This document shows, piece after piece, positions 52,100 to 61,007 of a stretch of DNA of 64,000 bases. This DNA comes from Mesorhizobium sp. ORS 3324 (lineage in GTDB: Bacteria > Pseudomonadota > Alphaproteobacteria > Rhizobiales > Rhizobiaceae): contig LM655200.1 in the NCBI GenBank assembly GCA_000824825.2, forward strand, positions 9,489 through 73,488. The letters run 5' to 3'. The notes beneath the pieces are model-generated. The model did not search any database and had not been told where the DNA came from. It saw nothing but the letters and a program-made list of their open reading frames with translations. The translations under genes were made by a program, and so were the position numbers. How positions within the stretch are numbered: position 1 is the stretch's first letter; each line of letters opens with the position of its first letter.

Positions 52100-53140
52100 T
52101 CAGCCGGAAAAGATCGCGCCCAGGCGTTGCGCAACTTTCCGCTTCAATGACCCCTCCAGCGCATCCACCGGTAGCAGCCGCTCGTGGCGCCCCCTGCGCA
52201 GCCGCATGAAGGGGTGCAGTTTATAGGCGGCAATCGCGCCGCGCGCGGCGGGCTCGGTGCTGACGTCGACGACAAGGATCGAGCCGATCCGGCCAGGCCA
52301 TGGCTGCCTGGCAAAGGCCGTGCCGAGGAAATCGCCCAGGCCGTAGGCGACGAGCGTATCGCCGATACGCTCGACCGGCTGCACCACATGGGCGTGGTGG
52401 CCGGCAATCAGCCGCACACCATAGCTCGCCAGCCGCCGAGCTAGCGCCCGCGTTGCAGATCTCGGAAAATGCCGGAACTCCCAATCCCAATGCGGCACGG
52501 CGCAGAGCAATTCGACATCCGAGATGGTCTCGCCCGGCCATTGCGCCGGATCGCCCGCCATCGAAACCCGCGCTCGAAATTCGGCTTCGCCGGCATTGCG
52601 CCAAAGCGTGAAGGCGGCGAAGCCGATCGTCAGCGGCCCGGCTGTATGATGCTGGACCGGTCCCCCAGCCGTGGTGCCGATGGTGCGAATGCCAAGCCGC
52701 CTCAGCGCCGCGACCGTCTCCTCGAAGCCGGCAACGCCCTGGTCGAGCACATGATTGTTGGCAAGCGACAGCACCAGCTTGTCGCGGGCAATCCCGACGG
52801 CCGCCAGCGCGTCCGCCAGGAAGCGTTCGGTCATCGCGTGATGCGTTCCGAGCCGCGTGCCCATCACCGCTCTCGGCCGCTCGACGATCGGGCTTTCGCA
52901 ATTGCCGACCACGAGATCGGCCGAAGCGAGCAGCCCCGCGATCGCAGGGTCGCATTCCGGCGCCGCGCGATGGGCGACCGCCGAAATGTCGCCGATGAAG
53001 GCAAGCCGCACCGTCCGCGCCGGGCGCGGATCGATCAGCGTCGCCGCCGGCGCCGCGAAGCCGTTCCTGTCGCCGCCAAGCGACGGTTTCAGGAAGTACG
53101 GCAGCCAAGACAATTTGTAGGAGAGCGGATAGTTCGACAC
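52100..53140 (-). CDS. CapA-family protein (PGA_cap metallophosphatase fold)
   Basis: A 346-residue protein. The core is the PGA_cap domain: VRLAFIGDISAVAHRAAP, DLVVGNCESPI, LSLANNHVLDQGVAGFEETVAAL and AGHHAHVVQPVERIGDTLVAYGLGDF, which carry the metal-binding residues of calcineurin-like phosphoesterases. Family members take part in poly-gamma-glutamate or capsule formation, or act on the envelope. There is no signal peptide and no capsule gene nearby, so the role is open. Confidence 0.88.
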   Translation of the reverse strand: MSNYPLSYKLSWLPYFLKPSLGGDRNGFAAPAATLIDPRPARTVRLAFIGDISAVAHRAAPECDPAIAGLLASADLVVGNCESPIVERPRAVMGTRLGTHHAMTERFLADALAAVGIARDKLVLSLANNHVLDQGVAGFEETVAALRRLGIRTIGTTAGGPVQHHTAGPLTIGFAAFTLWRNAGEAEFRARVSMAGDPAQWPGETISDVELLCAVPHWDWEFRHFPRSATRALARRLASYGVRLIAGHHAHVVQPVERIGDTLVAYGLGDFLGTAFARQPWPGRIGSILVVDVSTEPAARGAIAAYKLHPFMRLRRGRHERLLPVDALEGSLKRKVAQRLGAIFSG

Positions 53141-53295
53141 GCGATGCCCATTCGTTTGTCCTGTGTGTAGACCGTTCCTCGGACAGGTTGAAGCCGGTCC
53201 CAGAGGCTCTCGGCGATCGGCAAATCTCCCTCAGTCACACAGGCGCTCTCGGCCAAACAGGTGTATGGTCGCCACACTGTAAGGGGAGGATGACG

Positions 53296-54552
53296 ATGAC
53301 GCGCTTAGCTGGCATTGTGGTTGCCGCCTTGTTTCTTTGCCTGCCGATCTCGTCAGCCGCCGCGGAAATGCCGAGCGCCGCAAAAACGCTGTTCGAGGCG
53401 AAAGCCGTTTCGGAGCGAAACACCGCCCTGTCCGCTCTGGAGGCAGCAGCCCCTAGCGATCCGGCGTCGGCCTATGCCGCCGGCGCCGGCGAATTCTTCA
53501 CTGCCCTGGAAATCCTGGCCAGCGGTCTCCACCGCCACGGTTTCGAGAGTCCGCAATCCTTCATGTTGCCGCTGATGCGGCTGCCGGTGCCGGACAATCC
53601 CAATCCGCAGCCGCTGACCTACGAAGGATTCCGCGCCATCCTGGTCGCCTTTCGCGACCGGCTGGAGAAATCCGCCGCCACGCTGGGTTCCGTAGCCGCC
53701 GATGCCGATATCGGCATGGTGGTCGACCTCACCCATGCCGGCATCGATCTCAATGAGGATGGCAACATCGCGCCGGACGAAAGCATTGGCGCGATCATGG
53801 CCTCGCTCTCACGCGGCGGCATCGACACGAGGGATGGCGCACCGCAGCTTACCTTCCGCTTCGACCGCGCCGACGGCTATTGGCTGCAGGGCTACGCCGA
53901 GTTCCTGATGGCCCAGGCCGATTTCTGGCTGGCGCATGATTTCAGGACCATGTTCGACGGCTCCTTCCACATGCTGTTCCCGCGCGCGAAACTGCCGCTG
54001 CAGGACACGCTGGTGCCGCCGGACGGCGGCATGAGCGGCAGCATCTTTGCCTCGGAGTGGCGCTTCGCCGACTTCATCTCACTGGTGCATCTCGTCAACT
54101 GGCCGGTGATCGAGCCGGAGCGCCGGCAAGCCGCGCGCCGGCATCTTCTGGAGATGATCCGGCTTTCGCGTGAGGACTGGAAAGCGATCCGCGCCGAGAC
54201 CGACAACGACCGCGAATGGCTGCCGGGACCGCAGCAGAAGGGCGTCAACCCGCTCACCGGTCTCGAGGTCGGCGAGGAGCAGGTCCAGGCATGGCTCGCC
54301 GCCCTGACCATGGCCGAGGACCTTCTCGAAGGCCGCGTGCTGCTGCCGCATTTCCGCATCGCCGGCAAGGGCATCAACATGAAGCGCTTCTTCGACGAGC
54401 CGAAACCGTTCGACCTCGTCCTGTCGATCACCGGCCCGGCAATCGCGCCTTATCTAGAAAGCGGCAAAATCCTCACCAGCGATGATTTCGACCAGATCCA
54501 GCGCGAGTTCGGCGGCGCTGGCTTTCTGACCTTCGCGCTGTGGTTCAATTGA
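53296..54552 (+). CDS. Exported protein with an EF-hand loop, function unknown
   Basis: A 418-residue protein with a signal peptide (MTRLAGIVVAALFLCLPISSAAA). The mature part is helical and conserved-looking. DLNEDGNIAPDE is a perfect 12-residue EF-hand calcium loop, inside DLTHAGI...SIGAIM. The ATG at 53296 is preferred because GGGGAGG lies six bases before it; an ATG two codons upstream is also in frame. Divergent from the CapA-like gene. No named family recognised. Confidence 0.8.
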   Translation: MTRLAGIVVAALFLCLPISSAAAEMPSAAKTLFEAKAVSERNTALSALEAAAPSDPASAYAAGAGEFFTALEILASGLHRHGFESPQSFMLPLMRLPVPDNPNPQPLTYEGFRAILVAFRDRLEKSAATLGSVAADADIGMVVDLTHAGIDLNEDGNIAPDESIGAIMASLSRGGIDTRDGAPQLTFRFDRADGYWLQGYAEFLMAQADFWLAHDFRTMFDGSFHMLFPRAKLPLQDTLVPPDGGMSGSIFASEWRFADFISLVHLVNWPVIEPERRQAARRHLLEMIRLSREDWKAIRAETDNDREWLPGPQQKGVNPLTGLEVGEEQVQAWLAALTMAEDLLEGRVLLPHFRIAGKGINMKRFFDEPKPFDLVLSITGPAIAPYLESGKILTSDDFDQIQREFGGAGFLTFALWFN

Positions 54553-54577
54553 GGTCGAGCACCCCAGGCGTGACGCC

Positions 54578-54603
54578 GCTGCTGACAGCCTTCTGTCAGC
54601 AGC
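54578..54603 (+). other. Hairpin upstream of uvrB
   Basis: Perfect 11-base-pair stem GCTGCTGACAG / CTGTCAGCAGC with loop CCTT, 25 bases after the previous stop. There is no T tract. It may mark the end of the previous message or shape the uvrB leader. Confidence 0.55.
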
Positions 54604-54672
54604 GTCCGCGCGGCGTGCCAGCCATTTCACTCCGCTCTTTCCATTTCCACCGAGTCCTCCCATATTCGGGCC

Positions 54673-57600
54673 ATGGCCAAAACCCCTGACAAGAAGACGC
54701 CCTCGCAAGATGGCGCGCCGAAGCGGCGCAGCCCGCTGACCGAATTCCTCGACGCTGCCGAGCCGCTGAAGCCCGGCGGCTTTTCCGAGGCGCCGCAGAG
54801 CGAATTCTCCGGCGCGCCGCTGACCGGCTCGATCTCCGATTGGGCCGGGCAGATCGCGCGCGAGGCGGAAAGGCAGCCGAAGGCAAAAACGCCGAAGAAG
54901 ATCCCGGAACGCTCGTCAGCGCCCGGACGCACGGCGCGCGGCACCTCGATGGGCGGCGCGGCCTCGGCGAAGGAACGGGCGGCCGCCGGCCTCAATCCGG
55001 TGCCCGGCCTCGACATCAGCCTGGAGGATGCCGAGACGGTTTCCTCGAGCGGCGTCACTGCGACCGTCGCCGCGCTGTCGAAGCTGATCGAGTCCGGCAA
55101 TCCGCTGCACAAGGACGGCCAGCTCTGGACGCCGCACCGCCCGGCACGGCCTGAGAAGTCCGAAGGCGGCATCGCCATCAAGATGGTCTCGGATTTCCAG
55201 CCGGCCGGCGATCAGCCGACCGCGATCAAGGACCTCGTCGAAGGCATCGAGCAGAACGACCGCACCCAGGTGCTGCTCGGCGTCACCGGCTCTGGCAAGA
55301 CCTTCACCATGGCCAAGGTGATCGAAGAGACGCAGCGCCCTGCCCTGATCCTGGCGCCCAACAAGACGCTGGCCGCGCAGCTCTATGCCGAGTTCAAGAA
55401 GTTCTTCCCGGACAACGCGGTCGAATATTTCGTCTCCTACTACGACTACTACCAGCCGGAAGCCTACGTCCCGCGCACCGACACCTATATCGAGAAGGAA
55501 TCCTCGATCAACGAGCAGATCGACCGCATGCGCCACTCGGCGACGCGCTCGTTGCTGGAGCGCGACGACGTCATCATCGTCGCTTCCGTGTCCTGCATCT
55601 ACGGCATCGGCTCGGTCGAGACCTACACGGCCATGACCTTCCAAATGCAGGTCGGCGACCGGCTCGACCAGCGCGCTTTGCTCGCCGACCTCGTCGCCCA
55701 GCAGTACAAGCGCCAGGACGTCAACTTCGTGCGCGGCTCCTTCCGCGTGCGCGGCGACACGATCGAAATCTTCCCGGCCCACCTCGAGGACCGCGCCTGG
55801 CGCATCTCGATGTTCGGCGACGAGATCGAGGCGATCACCGAGTTCGACCCGCTGACCGGCCAGAAGACCGGCGAGCTGAAGAGCGTCAAGATCTACGCCA
55901 ACTCGCACTATGTGACGCCGCGCCCGACCTTGAATCAGGCCATCAAGTCGATCAGGGAAGAGCTGAAATACCGCCTGCAAGAGCTTGAAAAGGCTGGCCG
56001 ACTGCTGGAGGCCCAGAGGCTGGAGCAGCGCACCCGCTTCGATCTCGAGATGCTGGAGGCGACCGGTTCCTGCGCCGGCATCGAGAACTATTCGCGCTAC
56101 CTCACCGGACGTCAGCCGGGCGAGCCGCCGCCGACGCTGTTCGAGTATGTGCCGGACAACGCGCTGATCTTCATCGACGAAAGCCACGTCACCGTGCCGC
56201 AGATCGGCGGCATGTATCGCGGCGACTTCCGCCGCAAGGCGACGTTGGCCGAGTACGGCTTCCGCCTGCCTTCCTGCATGGACAACCGGCCGCTGCGCTT
56301 CGAGGAATGGGACGCCATGCGCCCGCTGTCGATCGCCGTCTCGGCGACGCCGGGCGGCTGGGAACTCGACCAGTCCGGCGGCGTCTTCGCCGAGCAGGTG
56401 ATCCGCCCGACCGGCCTCATCGACCCGCCGGTCGAGGTGCGTCCGGCCAAGAGCCAGGTCGACGATGTCGTCGGCGAGATCCGTGAGACAACCAGGCTGG
56501 GTTACCGCACGCTGGTCACGGTGCTCACCAAGCGCATGGCCGAGGACCTCACCGAATATCTGCACGAGAACGGCATCCGCGTCCGCTACATGCACTCCGA
56601 CATCGACACGTTGGAGCGCATCGAGATCCTGCGCGACCTGCGTCTCGGCGCCTTCGACGTGCTGGTCGGCATCAACCTCTTGCGCGAGGGCCTCGACATT
56701 CCCGAATGCGGCTTCGTCGCCATCCTCGACGCCGACAAGGAAGGGTTTTTGCGCTCGGAAACCTCGCTGATCCAGACCATCGGCCGCGCCGCCCGCAATG
56801 TCGACGGCAAGGTCATCCTCTATGCCGACCAGGTCACCGGCTCGATGGAACGGGCGATGGCGGAGACCAACCGCCGCCGCGAGAAGCAGATGGAATGGAA
56901 CGCGGCCAACGGCATCACGCCGGAATCGGTGAAGTCGCGCATCGCCGACATCCTCGATTCGGTCTACGAGAAGGACCACGTGCGCGCCGACATCTCGCAG
57001 TTCACCGACGATGCCGGTGCGATGATCGGCAACAACCTCAAGACTCATCTCGAGGCATTGGACAAGCAGATGCGCGACGCCGCCGCCAATCTCGACTTCG
57101 AGAAGGCCGCCCGCATCCGCGACGAGATCAAGCGGCTGCGCGATATGGAGCTTGCCATCTCGGACGACCCGCTGGCGCGCGAGGTGGAAAGCCAAAGCCC
57201 TGCCTCAGGCCGCGAAAAGGGCAAGCACAACAAAGGCGTGGCCAGACATCGTACCGCCGAGGAACAGGAGCGTTTCCGCAGGCTCGATGAAGCACGCGCC
57301 GCCGAAGAGTCGGCCAGGGCCGCTCGGCCCAACATGTTCCGCAAGCCGCATCTCGACGAGATGGGCGCCGACGGCGCGGTACCGGCAAAGAAGCCGCTGT
57401 TCGCCAAACCGTCGCTGGACGCCATGGGTCCGGGAACCGACACGGCCACGCCAGCCAGCGCCATCTCGCGCTCGCTGTTCAAGAAGCAGTCGGCGCAGGA
57501 AGCGCATGGCTCCGATTTCGGCATCCCCGGCGACCGTACCAAGCCGTTGTTCAGGAAAAACTCACTCGACGAGATGACGGTGCGGCGCACGGAGAAGCCT

Positions 57601-57795
57601 GTCGAAGGAAAAAAGCCGGCGAAGCCACAGCCGATCTCCCCCGAAGTGGGGGCCGGCAGGACAGAGGGGGGCGCGAAGGAGCGCGACGACAAACCGATCG
57701 TTCGCCAGCGCTCCGGCATCGGCTCCTACGAGGACCCGGCCGACGAACACCGTCAAAAGCGCCGGCCGAGCAAGACCGGGCGACCGGGCAGGTAG
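54673..57795 (+). CDS. uvrB: Excinuclease ABC subunit B with long N- and C-terminal extensions
   Basis: The product has 1040 residues; ordinary UvrB has about 670. The conserved part starts at about 168 (MVSDFQPAGDQPTAI). Walker A is LGVTGSGKT at about 202, the DNA-gripping beta-hairpin is YYDYYQPEAYVPRTD, the Walker B is FIDESHV, and the UvrC-binding UVR motif (NLDFEKAARIRDEIKRLRDME) is at about 800. It verifies damage in nucleotide excision repair. About 165 residues before and 210 after are low-complexity and basic, with repeated KPLFxKxSLDxM motifs. A palindromic repeat is translated at residues 988-1005. Confidence 0.95.
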   Translation: MAKTPDKKTPSQDGAPKRRSPLTEFLDAAEPLKPGGFSEAPQSEFSGAPLTGSISDWAGQIAREAERQPKAKTPKKIPERSSAPGRTARGTSMGGAASAKERAAAGLNPVPGLDISLEDAETVSSSGVTATVAALSKLIESGNPLHKDGQLWTPHRPARPEKSEGGIAIKMVSDFQPAGDQPTAIKDLVEGIEQNDRTQVLLGVTGSGKTFTMAKVIEETQRPALILAPNKTLAAQLYAEFKKFFPDNAVEYFVSYYDYYQPEAYVPRTDTYIEKESSINEQIDRMRHSATRSLLERDDVIIVASVSCIYGIGSVETYTAMTFQMQVGDRLDQRALLADLVAQQYKRQDVNFVRGSFRVRGDTIEIFPAHLEDRAWRISMFGDEIEAITEFDPLTGQKTGELKSVKIYANSHYVTPRPTLNQAIKSIREELKYRLQELEKAGRLLEAQRLEQRTRFDLEMLEATGSCAGIENYSRYLTGRQPGEPPPTLFEYVPDNALIFIDESHVTVPQIGGMYRGDFRRKATLAEYGFRLPSCMDNRPLRFEEWDAMRPLSIAVSATPGGWELDQSGGVFAEQVIRPTGLIDPPVEVRPAKSQVDDVVGEIRETTRLGYRTLVTVLTKRMAEDLTEYLHENGIRVRYMHSDIDTLERIEILRDLRLGAFDVLVGINLLREGLDIPECGFVAILDADKEGFLRSETSLIQTIGRAARNVDGKVILYADQVTGSMERAMAETNRRREKQMEWNAANGITPESVKSRIADILDSVYEKDHVRADISQFTDDAGAMIGNNLKTHLEALDKQMRDAAANLDFEKAARIRDEIKRLRDMELAISDDPLAREVESQSPASGREKGKHNKGVARHRTAEEQERFRRLDEARAAEESARAARPNMFRKPHLDEMGADGAVPAKKPLFAKPSLDAMGPGTDTATPASAISRSLFKKQSAQEAHGSDFGIPGDRTKPLFRKNSLDEMTVRRTEKPVEGKKPAKPQPISPEVGAGRTEGGAKERDDKPIVRQRSGIGSYEDPADEHRQKRRPSKTGRPGR
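57634..57689 (+). repeat. Palindromic repeat, family C, inside the uvrB reading frame
   Basis: ATCTCCCCC-gaag-TGGGGG followed by GGCAGG...GAGGGGGGCGCGAAGGAGCGCGAC has the form of a common rhizobial intergenic repeat. It is kept in frame and read as ISPEVGAGRTEGGAKERD. The first module matches the start of the repeat at 26489 in the end of waaC, read in the same phase (ISPLVGE). Confidence 0.7.
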
Positions 57796-57869
57796 GCTCG
57801 AGCGAAAGCATTTACTCGGATTCTGCCTCAACCCAAGCAGGCAGTGTGGGTTGCTAGCATCGATCAAAA

Positions 57870-57898
57870 TTGACTAAGCCCCATAGCAACTCGATAAC
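57870..57898 (+). promoter_or_regulatory. Predicted sigma-70-type promoter
   Basis: TTGACT at 57870-57875 and GATAAC at 57893-57898 with a 17-base spacer, about 40 bases before the small membrane protein gene at 57939. Confidence 0.55.
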
Positions 57899-57938
57899 CT
57901 TCAGGTAATAGGTTCGCAATCGACAGGGGTCTTGGCAG

Positions 57939-58145
57939 ATGAGCAGATTGTTCGGAGCCCTACGCACCGTTTGGATAGTCGCGCTATCCTTGGCAGGGCT
58001 GTTGATTGGCGCTTCTGCCGGATACCACAACGCCGGAGTCACTGGCGCCATAGCCTTGGGTGTCGCAGGCTTTGCTGTCGGCGCTTTCCTGGGCATGGGC
58101 GGTCTGGCCGGAGCGAGAATTTTAGCGCGCCTCCTCGTAACTTGA
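57939..58145 (+). CDS. Small two-helix membrane protein
   Basis: A 68-residue protein with two glycine- and alanine-rich membrane segments (VWIVALSLAGLLIGASAG and AIALGVAGFAVGAFLGMGGLAGA) and a basic end. The glycine spacing suggests tight helix packing or oligomers. No family recognised. A good promoter lies just upstream, and the gene is separate from uvrB. Ribosome site is weak (GGGG 11 bases upstream), so the call is moderate. Confidence 0.55.
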   Translation: MSRLFGALRTVWIVALSLAGLLIGASAGYHNAGVTGAIALGVAGFAVGAFLGMGGLAGARILARLLVT

Positions 58146-58277
58146 GCGACGTGAGCTGGTCGGAGCAAAGCAAGACGAGCTTCCGCATTTACCAGCGCCT
58201 CATCCACCTCTTGTCATCTGCCTCACCTGTGGTGTAGCCAATCCCCTCTAACTCGAACATCTGGAAAGGAGGGCTGC

Positions 58278-58343
58278 GTGTCTTTCGATCACCACCGTCA
58301 GCGCGGCCCTGTCTGTGCCCTGCGAGCTTGCTTGCGGGGCTGA
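58278..58343 (+). CDS. Leader peptide (21 residues) upstream of the ABC-F gene
   Basis: A GTG at 58278 follows a perfect AAAGGAGG (58265-58272) by five bases and opens a 21-codon frame ending in TGA at 58341. The peptide contains HHRQRG, with an R-X-R pattern of the kind at which macrolides stall ribosomes, and ends ALRACLRG. A ten-base-pair hairpin overlaps its last codons. ABC-F genes are often controlled by such leaders. This is inference from layout; the strong ribosome site is what the sequence shows directly. Confidence 0.6.
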   Translation: MSFDHHRQRGPVCALRACLRG

Positions 58344-58462
58344 CCAGGACGGTCCGGGAACTTCCCGCTTCGATTTTTGGTCTGCCCTTCGTGGTGCCGC
58401 TGAGCTTGGCCTGATGGCCTGCCGGCGTACCGTCAAAGTGCATCAACCGGAGTTCCTCCGGC
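58317..58462 (+). promoter_or_regulatory. Putative attenuator hairpins before the ABC-F gene
   Basis: Three structures follow each other: GCCCTGCGAG-CTTG-CTTGCGGGGC at 58317-58340 (two G-U pairs), the small CGGG-AACTT-CCCG at 58355-58367 followed by T5 at 58373-58377, and CCGGAG-TTC-CTCCGG at 58448-58462, about 18 bases before the start codon. Together with the leader peptide this could couple translation of the leader to expression of the gene. Confidence 0.45.
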
Positions 58463-58479
58463 AGACCAGAGAAATCGAT

Positions 58480-60005
58480 ATGGCCCTGATCAGCCTCAAA
58501 TCCCTCGGCGTCACCATGAGTGCGCCGCTCTTCTCCAACCTCGACCTCACCATCGGCGCCGGCGACCGGTTGGGCATCGTCGCCGCCAACGGCCGCGGCA
58601 AATCCACCTTGCTCAGATGCCTGGCCGGCGAATTGGACGCCACGGCCGGCGACATCATCCGATCGCGCGGCCTGCGCGTCGGGCATGTCGAGCAATCCGT
58701 TCCCGACGCGCTGCTCGACCGCAGCTTCCATCAGCTTGTCGCCGATGCCTTGCCGCCGAGCAGCGCGACAGCGAGCTGTGGCGCGTCGACGTCGCGCTGG
58801 ATTCGCTCGACGTGCCCGAGGAGATGCGCGGCCGGTCGATGCGCGCCTTGAGCGGCGGCTGGCAGCGGCTGGCGCTGATCGCCCGCGTCTGGGTCACCGA
58901 TCCCGATATGCTTCTGCTCGACGAGCCGACCAACCATCTCGATTTGGCAAAGATCAGTCAGTTGGAGACCTGGCTCAATGCGCTGCCGCGAGAGGTGCCG
59001 GTGATCGTCACCAGCCACGACCGCGCCTTCCTCGACGCCACCACCAACCGAACGCTGTTCCTGCGTCCGGAAGCATCGCCGGTATTCTCGCTGCCCTATT
59101 CGCGCGCCAGGCAGGCACTCGACGAAGTCGATGCCTCGACGGCGCGCAAGTTCGAGCGCGACATGAAGGTCGCGCAGCAACTGCGCCGCCAGGCTGCCAA
59201 GCTTAACAACATCGGCATCAACTCCGGCAGCGACCTGCTGACGGTCAAGACCAAGCAGCTCAAGGAACGTGCGGAGAAATTGGAAGAGGCGGCGCTGCCG
59301 GCGCATCGCGAGCGCTCGGCCGGCGCGATCAGGCTGGCCAACCGCGGCACCCACGCCAAGGTGCTGATCACGCTGGAGGACGCCGCGGTGGAAACGCCCG
59401 GCGGCACGCTGCTGTTCAAGACCGGCAAGCGCCATATCTGCCAAGGCGACCGCATCGTGCTGCTCGGCCGCAACGGCGTCGGCAAGTCGCGCTTCATCGC
59501 GATGATCCGCGCCGCCATCGTTGAGCCCGGGACGGTAGCGAACGTCAAGGTGACGCCGTCGACCGTGCTCGGCTACAGCGATCAGGCGCTGTCGGGCATC
59601 GGCGGCGACGACACGCCGTTGGCGATGGTTTCGCGCCGCTTCGAGGTCGGCGAGCAGCGCGCCCGTTCGCTTCTGGCCGGCGCCGGCGTCGCCATCGAGA
59701 TGCAGGAGAGAAAGATCGGCGCCTTGTCGGGCGGACAGCGGTCGAGGCTGATGATGCTGGTGCTGCGGCTGGTCAACCCCAATTTCTACCTCCTCGACGA
59801 GCCGACCAACCATCTCGACATCGACGGCCAGGAAGCGCTGGAGGAGGAATTGCTCAAGCACCAGGCGAGCTGCCTGCTCGCCTCGCACGACCGTTCCTTC
59901 ATCCGTGCGATCGGCAACCGTTTCTGGCTGATCGAGAAGCGACGGCTGACCGAAGTCGACGATCCGGAAGCGTTCTTCCGCTCGGTCGCCGAGACGGAGC
60001 GCTGA
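58480..60005 (+). pseudogene. ABC-F ATPase gene with a frameshift
   Basis: Two ABC domains of the ABC-F (ribosome-associated) type are encoded: Walker A AANGRGKSTLL, signature LSGGWQRLAL and LLLDEPTNHLD in the first; GRNGVGKSRF, LSGGQRSRLM and LLDEPTNHLDIDG in the second. The frame starts at ATG 58480 and runs to about 58752, after ...FHQLVADAL. The true continuation (AAEQRDSELWRV) is in another frame; one G is missing in TTGCCGCC at 58751-58754. With it the protein would have 508 residues. Either a real mutation or a sequencing error. If real, only a 120-residue fragment is made. Confidence 0.88.
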
Positions 60006-60147
60006 GACCACGACAAGCCGGCCCGCAAACGTACGGGCTTTCAGGGCACGCGAAAAAATTCATGCGATCTGTCGGATCGCCGCTGCAGCCCTCGTCCTTA
60101 GGGTGCCGACACTATGATGCCGGCATCAACCAAGGGAGAGTTTCGTC

Positions 60148-60330
60148 ATGTCGATACTGTCATCCATCGGCCGCATCGCCACCCAATATGCAGCGGCGCG
60201 CGCCCGCTACCGCAGCGAGCGCATCCTGCTTTCGCTGCCGGACGAGCTGCGCAAGGACATCGGTTTTCCGGAAATTCTCGACACGCGGACCAGCCGCCAC
60301 GTGGCCACCTTCTCGAGCAAGGTCTTCTGA
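60148..60330 (+). CDS. Small DUF1127-like protein
   Basis: A 60-residue basic protein. RYRSERILLSLPDELRKDIGFPE resembles the R/L-rich core of DUF1127 (YjiS-like) proteins, in which ...LxxLPDexLrDIGl is conserved. Such small proteins bind RNA and affect phosphate and carbon metabolism in some alphaproteobacteria. GGGAGAG lies eight bases before the ATG. It stands alone. Confidence 0.72.
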   Translation: MSILSSIGRIATQYAAARARYRSERILLSLPDELRKDIGFPEILDTRTSRHVATFSSKVF

Positions 60331-60495
60331 AAGTGTCCCGTCTACCAGTGCAACCGCCACCCGGCTTCGGCGGTCGCCAAGCCTGTCCCTGGGGCCCGCC
60401 TTCTGAAAAAATTCTGCGACCCGTGTAGGATTGCGGTCGCCTCGTCCGTCTTTTGATCGCAAGGCCAAATCTAGCCGTGAACAGGAACACGTGAC

Positions 60496-60912
60496 ATGAC
60501 CGACCAGACCCCACCCCGCGCCAAAGTGCTTGGCGGACTGACCCCCTACCTGCAGGTCGACGGCGCCATCAAGGCGGCTGAGTTCTACAAGAAGGCTTTC
60601 GGGGCCGAGGAGGTCTTTGCCTATCCGCCGGACGACAAGGGCCGCACCATGCACATCCATCTTTACGTCAACGGCTCGACGTTGATGCTTGGAGACGCCT
60701 ATCCGGAGCACGGCCATCCGCACCAGGCGGCGCAGGGCTACGTGCTGCAGCTCCACCTCGGCAGCGGCGACATCGATGCCTGGTGGCAGCGCGCGGTGGA
60801 TGCCGGCTGCGAGGTCGTCACGCCGCTGCAGGTGATGTTCTGGGGCGACCGCTGGGGCCAGGTCAAGGATCCCTTCGGCGTCGCCTGGGCGATGAACGCG
60901 CCGGTGAAATGA
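60496..60912 (+). CDS. VOC-family (glyoxalase / PhnB-like) protein
   Basis: A 138-residue protein with two betaalphabetabetabeta units of the vicinal oxygen chelate fold: LTPYLQVDGAIKAAEFYKKAFGAEEVF in the first half and WWQRAVDAGCEVVTPLQVMFWGDRWGQVKDPFGVAWAMN in shortened parts in the second (GDRWGQVKDPFGVAW is the PhnB-type end). Metal binding is likely, the reaction is unknown. It precedes a DUF1428 gene on the same strand by 95 bases. Confidence 0.9.
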   Translation: MTDQTPPRAKVLGGLTPYLQVDGAIKAAEFYKKAFGAEEVFAYPPDDKGRTMHIHLYVNGSTLMLGDAYPEHGHPHQAAQGYVLQLHLGSGDIDAWWQRAVDAGCEVVTPLQVMFWGDRWGQVKDPFGVAWAMNAPVK

Positions 60913-61007
60913 ATTTCCTAGCGAGCAGCGTCGCCCACAGCGATGATGTGCTCACCCGGGTCGTATCCCGCCGACCCGGCGCCCGTTTTCGGTAAAAGGA
61001 ACTCACC

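Noticed and set aside
54916..57195. Long minus-strand frame (759 codons) opposite uvrB
   Set aside because: It mirrors the codon positions of uvrB, has no start context and reads as composition-driven sequence without motifs. GC-rich genes often leave such open antisense frames.
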